64,000 bases of DNA from Rhipidocladum racemiflorum. Its lineage: Eukaryota; Streptophyta; Magnoliopsida; Poales; Poaceae. The notes below the pieces were generated by a model. The model saw only the letters and a list, made by a program, of their open reading frames with translations, did not search any database and was not told where the DNA came from. Below, in pieces: positions 59,740 to 64,000 of the stretch; position 1 is the first letter of the stretch; each line of letters starts with the position of its first letter. The stretch is from the NCBI GenBank assembly GCA_036346355.1, contig CM070571.1:50324655-50388654 (forward strand). Direction: 5' to 3'. Both the position numbers and the translations under genes were made by a program.

Positions 59740-61666
59740 TGTGAAATCATGTGTCAAAATTGGCTTTGAACTCCAAAATTAACTTTAGAATTGATTTGCA
59801 AAATGTGCTTGTGCATGTGTTTGACAATTTGACAAGAAACAAGTAAGTTTCGCTTTGGCGGATCAAACTTTCTAAAGAAAATAAAGAGTTTCCTGATGTA
59901 CAACCTGACCAACTTTCTTGGTCCTTTGTAATACAAGGGCTTTTGACAACTTACATCTCTTCCGATAGTTGTACAAATCTGACCAACTTTCTTGGTCCTT
60001 GTGCAATATGCTTTGACAACCTCATTCTCCCCATGTGTACAACCCGACCAACTTTCTCTGGTCCTTTGTAAACATGCTTTTGACAACCCTCATTCCTCCT
60101 AGACATGTACAACTGACCAACTTTCTTGGTCCTTTGTAAACATGCTTTTGATAACTCTCATTCTCCCATGTACAACTCTAATTAACTTTCTTGGTCCTTT
60201 GTAAAACATGTTTTTGACAACCTCATTTTTCCTGATGTGTACAAATGCACTCAACTTTCATGGTCCCCGTCAGTAAATGTGTTTCTTGAAGGTTGTTGTG
60301 CCAAACCAAGTCTATTGAAAAACAAGAAAGCTTAGATGTACGCCATGTAATTAAATTTCTTTATCCGGCCGTGGAATGGGTTTTTGAGCGATTTTGAGAT
60401 TGAAATTTGTGTTTGATTCATTTTTGGGATTATGAAATTTGTGAGAATTTCTTCATGATGCTCTTCTTTTGAAGTGGACTTTATGCAATGCTTCGTGTGA
60501 GTATTTGCATGGATTGATGTGAGCTAAGTCGTGGGACTTGTGTCGGAATTTGTTTTAGGGTTTGTTCATGTGCAGGGTACGCTCGAAGACGAATGCGTGG
60601 TCGTATGACGTGATTCCTAACTAGGTTCATGGAGTGAACCGAGGTTCCCGACTAGGTCTCAGGAGGAACCGAGGTCTTGGTGGTCAAGGATGTCATGCGG
60701 ACGCTCAAGCTAAGAGAATGGTGCAGTACATGAAGAATGGTTAGTCACGCGGAGAATGGCAGGAGGTCATTCGCTGGCAAAGTGTTAGTCACGCGAGGGC
60801 GGCGCAGGCCATACGCTGGCAAAGTGTTAGTCACGTGAGTATGGTAGGGTTGCCATACGCTGCAAGAGTTGTAAAATTCGCCAGGTTGGGGCCAAATAGA
60901 GTTAGTGTTGGACTATGTGATTCCTTCTAGGAATAGGAATTGTATTCGTAACTCCTCAGGGGTTGGTCCTTTTAAATAGGAGGGCTTGTCTCCTCAAGTG
61001 AAGGGGTATCCAAACCAAGGAGAGCTGAGCGCAGATCAAGCTTTGAGCTTGGTTTTAGGGGTTTGTACTCTTTTTGATGAGAGTATTTAGACAAGAAATA
61101 AAGATCAATTCCTTCCAAGATTTTTATGCTACAAGAACTATCACGCGCTACAAAGATTTTCTCTCGCTTTTGGTTCTTGTTTGCATGCTTGTTCTAGTTC
61201 TAGATTGGTTTTTGTTCTTCAAGTTTAATCTTTGATTTGATCCATCAAAAACCTCTCTAGGGTATTGATCTAGTGTTTCAAAAGTCTAGTTGATTGACCT
61301 TTTGTCAGTTCTTGTTTAATCTTTAAGTTTTGATTAGATTGATTCTCGTCTGGTGCCTGGATCAGCAAGCTTGCGATGTTCATCACTTTGAATCCGTAAG
61401 TCCGTAATCGAGTTGATTCTTTTGGGTTCTTATCTTATTGGAATCTAGTTTCTTGTGTCCAACTTCCAGATCGTTTCGATGGTTGGATCTCCGGGAATTC
61501 CTGCTGTATTTGCAAACCTCTGTCATTCTGTTTAGTTGTCGAAAATGAGGCAATTATTTGGTTCTGGCTTTGGGTGAATTTTTAAGAAGTTAAGAATTTG
61601 GTTTTAGCTTCCGCACAATCATTCACCCCCTCCGATTACTATATTCAGATACTTCGACATCCTACA
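59740..61666 (+). repeat. 3' LTR of the copia element
   Basis: Starts TGTGAAATCATG, ends ATCCTACA. Same layout as the 5' LTR, including six tandem units at 59885-60290 and the TTTAAATA box near 60966. It is 110 bases longer, through many scattered short insertions. Confidence 0.88.
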
Positions 61667-62110
61667 TAAGATTTATTCTTGGCCGATGTTCGGGCCAAAG
61701 GTTGCTGCAGGCCCAAAGCATATATAAAGAAGCATTACGACAGTAGGGTATCAACTGCCATCTCTTTGCTGATGGACTGGGTTTGCCCCGTGTTCGCCAT
61801 CGAGCCCGCGTTGCTACCAAAGCACTTCCCAGCAGCCTAGCCACGCCACGATTCTATGGTCCTTACAAGATTTTATCCAGCGGGTCAATGAGGTGGCCTA
61901 TAACCTGGGAATTACCGCCACACGCTTCGCCTCCATAGCTGTGTTTCATGTGGGCCTTCATAAGAAGTTCGTCGGCACCCCACCGCCACGCCTCCATCCT
62001 CAAAGGCCACCCATACACTTTGGTGCGTTGCCTGCTTACCTTACCTGCAGACTATTAGATGAGAATTGCCCGTGGAGTTCGCTTAGCGCTCGCCCGAAAT
62101 AAGGGCAGAT
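61667..62110 (+). pseudogene. Integrase C-terminus of the Reina-like element
   Basis: Continues the domain cut at 51170. LADVRA, LLQAQSIYKKHYDS, WVCP/VRHRARVATKALP, ATPRFYGPYKIL and VFHVGLHKKFVGTPPPRLHP appear in order across several frames. The last block is the conserved end of gypsy integrase before the chromodomain. Confidence 0.78.
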
Positions 62111-62211
62111 TAATGGCTTCGGCAGCCACTTGGGAAGATGTGGAAGATTTTCCGCCGCTACCATTGCTTGGCAAACTTTTGAGGACAACCTCGCTTGTCG
62201 AGGGGTAGAGA

Positions 62212-62578
62212 TGTTATATGGGCCGCACTCATAGTCAGCGCAGAGTGCAAAGGGTTAGAGATATGATTGGATTAGATTTGGATTAAGACTCCTTTCCTCA
62301 TGAAGCTTGTTACATTGATTTAGTTTTATTAGGACTCCTTTTATGGGAGGGTTTGTTAGAGTTGGTCACTTGCCGGCTGGTCTATCTATATGCGTAAGTC
62401 AGATGGTTTGCAGAAGGCAAGCAAGAACTGAGTGCATTCTCCTACCTCTCTCCTGCCTAATCTTCCCTTGCCGCGCGTATTGATCTGAGGCGCACTGGCC
62501 GACGATTCACACCTCCGAGTCGAGGGGCTAACGCCGGCTACCGCTCTTCTCTTTGCCTCGCAGATTTACTCCTTAGCA
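62212..62578 (+). repeat. 3' LTR of the Reina-like element
   Basis: Starts TGTTATATGGGCCGC, matches 47053-47414 over its length, and ends near TTAGCA. More divergent in its last third. Confidence 0.8.
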
Positions 62579-64000
62579 GGAGTTTGCCCAGATCGCTCCT
62601 CTCGAGCCATTGAACGCCTGCTGCACCTTCATTGATTTGGAGGCTAGCAACGATTCGCCGATGGCGCTCGCGATGCCAGTATCCAAGCCTAAAATGAGAT
62701 AATAAAGAATCATTCAAACACCTTACCATATGCTCTGATTCTCTCGGTATGATAATCCAACTTCAGGATCGCCTGCGATACCGGCTTTCACCGCCAAGTA
62801 TCAATCTGGGCCTTGCATAAAGGCAAGGCACCGAATCCTGAAACCTCATAAACCAACACTAACGCTAAGGCAACAAGACGTCTAAACTAAAGCACAAAGA
62901 CAAACTCGATAACCATACAACTCAAATACAATTCAATCCAATATAATTAGAAAATTAAGCCGATGCAACCTAAACCAAGATAGCACAAAATTCGAAATTT
63001 TGCAATAACTTTCCTTAGATTTCGAGGACATCCACTCAAAGAGATAAGAGTGCCAGCTTGATATAGTGCATGATAATACGGAAAGGATAAAAGCAACAAA
63101 CAAGCATGATAAGGACATCACAACACAACCACTTGATCAACAAGAGGAATACCAAGTCTTTAAGCCTTCCATATGATGAATACACACCAGCTATACAACA
63201 AAAAGCGAGTTAACTAACATATATTGAAAACACACATCTCCTAAGTGTTCATTTCCTGAACACTCCCAGGCGTGTGTGACATCGCAGTGACCTCCACTCG
63301 GTATCCCGCCCGGCACCACGAGGAGTGAGGGATAAACTCGGCAGCCTCTCCCGATCCTCACCGAAAACTACAAAGCGAAGCATGAGTAACAACAACTCGC
63401 AAGATTTACCTATAGATCCATAGCATGACCTAATTCCAAAGGGCTGGTACTTGGGCACAAGAAGGAATAAAGCTGAAGGTAATAGGTTTTAAAAGCATTA
63501 ACATTTGTAGTATGAGTATGAATAAACAAACCACCATAAACTTAAAGTGCAAATATTGACCGCACTTATTTCTAACATGGGGTTGAAAGGTAAATAACAC
63601 TAAAGTAAAGTAATTATAACCATTTTAGAGCCCAAGCACAACGATTTGAGCCGTGAATTTAAGCTATTACTACGCTTGAGTGCCTTGATGATGTAGCGTG
63701 CTCATATCCGAGCGCGCGTAATTCTAATCGCTTTAATTAACCCCTGCAGGGAAGCATTGATCGCATTTACATGTGCCACAAGGTACCTTTATGTCAACCC
63801 CTCCCATCCATACTCCATTCGTTGAATCCATCTTCACGCGGTCCGAGCACCTAGCACCCTCGAGCAGCCTAAGCCCGGCTACCTCTTCGAGGGCTTTGCC
63901 TAAGCCTCGCCTCTCAACTACGCTCCAACCGCATGAGGGCATGATCCATCGAATCGCATGTGATGAAAGAGTGGCTTACCCTCCATAATCGTGCATGCGA
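62579..64000. other. Unresolved sequence, possibly a minus-strand Tekay-type LTR
   Basis: No gene is supported. GAGTAACAACAACTCGCAAGA at about 63384 resembles the GAGTAC..GTACTCGCAAGA block of the LTR at 5918-9215, in the same orientation. GCTCTGAT near 62732 could be a decayed primer-binding site. The right end lies outside the window. Confidence 0.35.

Larger units (their letters stand above)
51171..61666 (+). mobile_element. Ty1/copia element (Sire/Maximus-like), degenerate
   Basis: LTRs of 1817 bp (51171-52987) and 1927 bp (59740-61666), a primer-binding site at 52990 and a polypurine tract at 59729 define the element. Order gag, protease, integrase, RT, RNase H is the copia order. A long Gag region with coiled-coil-like sequence and the large size suggest the Sire lineage. 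Every domain is recognisable but broken. It interrupts the Reina-like integrase. Flanking pentamers AGAGA and TAAGA agree only partly. Confidence 0.85.
47053..62578 (+). mobile_element. Reina-like Ty3/gypsy element split by a copia element
   Basis: Short LTRs (47053-47414 and 62212-62578) bracket gag, protease, RT, RNase H and integrase on the plus strand. Integrase is cut at about 51170 and resumes at 61667, on the far side of a copia element. Short LTRs and the gag start RFHKLDFPKFDG fit the Reina chromovirus group. The coding region has many frameshifts. The 5-bp flanks (AGGTT, GGAGT) do not match convincingly. Confidence 0.85.

Overview
The window reads as plant nuclear DNA, most likely from a grass (Poaceae). 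It is built from nested LTR retrotransposons of lineages typical of grass intergenic space (Tekay/Del, Tat, Reina and Sire types), with class II transposon remnants and broken, intron-bearing pieces of host genes. The species cannot be named. I see no intact host gene, rRNA, tRNA, CRISPR array or bacterial-style operon.

Layout. (1) 1-9215: a minus-strand Ty3/gypsy chromovirus of Tekay/Del type with roughly 3.3-kb LTRs. Its 3' LTR runs off the left edge (1-964), the degraded gag-pol is internal (965-5917), and the complete 5' LTR is 5918-9215. (2) 9216-21742: a plus-strand Tat-lineage gypsy element whose 5' end is missing because element 1 sits inside it. It has gag, protease, RT, two RNase H domains, integrase, a very long 3' region with an opposite-strand multi-exon gene (Transposase_28 type), and a 417-bp 3' LTR. 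(3) 21743-26408: AT-rich DNA with a minus-strand, spliced Ptta/En/Spm-type (Transposase_24) gene and a truncated LTR of the same family as element 2. (4) 26409-27991: a broken Mutator-like transposase, cut by a solo LTR (27992-35199) that itself carries a second solo LTR of the same family (30793-34317). Both have perfect 5-bp target duplications.

(5) 35205-47052: low-copy-looking DNA with hAT transposase debris, a minisatellite, and two adjacent degenerate host-gene fragments on the same strand. One resembles the Arabidopsis At5g58100 family; the other is a PTPMT1/DSP8-like phosphatase. An intron of the phosphatase is interrupted by a 1070-bp non-autonomous hAT element with a perfect 8-bp target duplication. 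(6) 47053-62578: a plus-strand Reina-like gypsy element split inside its integrase by a 10.5-kb Sire-like copia element (51171-61666). (7) 62579-64000: unresolved sequence, possibly the start of another minus-strand Tekay-type LTR.

The genes work together only as transposon machinery: gag-protease-RT-RNase H-integrase in each LTR element, all interrupted by frameshifts or stops here. The history is recoverable in several places: MULE, then solo LTR A, then solo LTR B; Tat, then Tekay; Reina, then Sire; phosphatase fragment, then hAT. The points most worth a second look are the spliced antisense gene in the Tat element, the paired host-gene fragments, the palindrome array in the solo LTRs, and the small-insertion-rich divergence of the Sire LTR pair.
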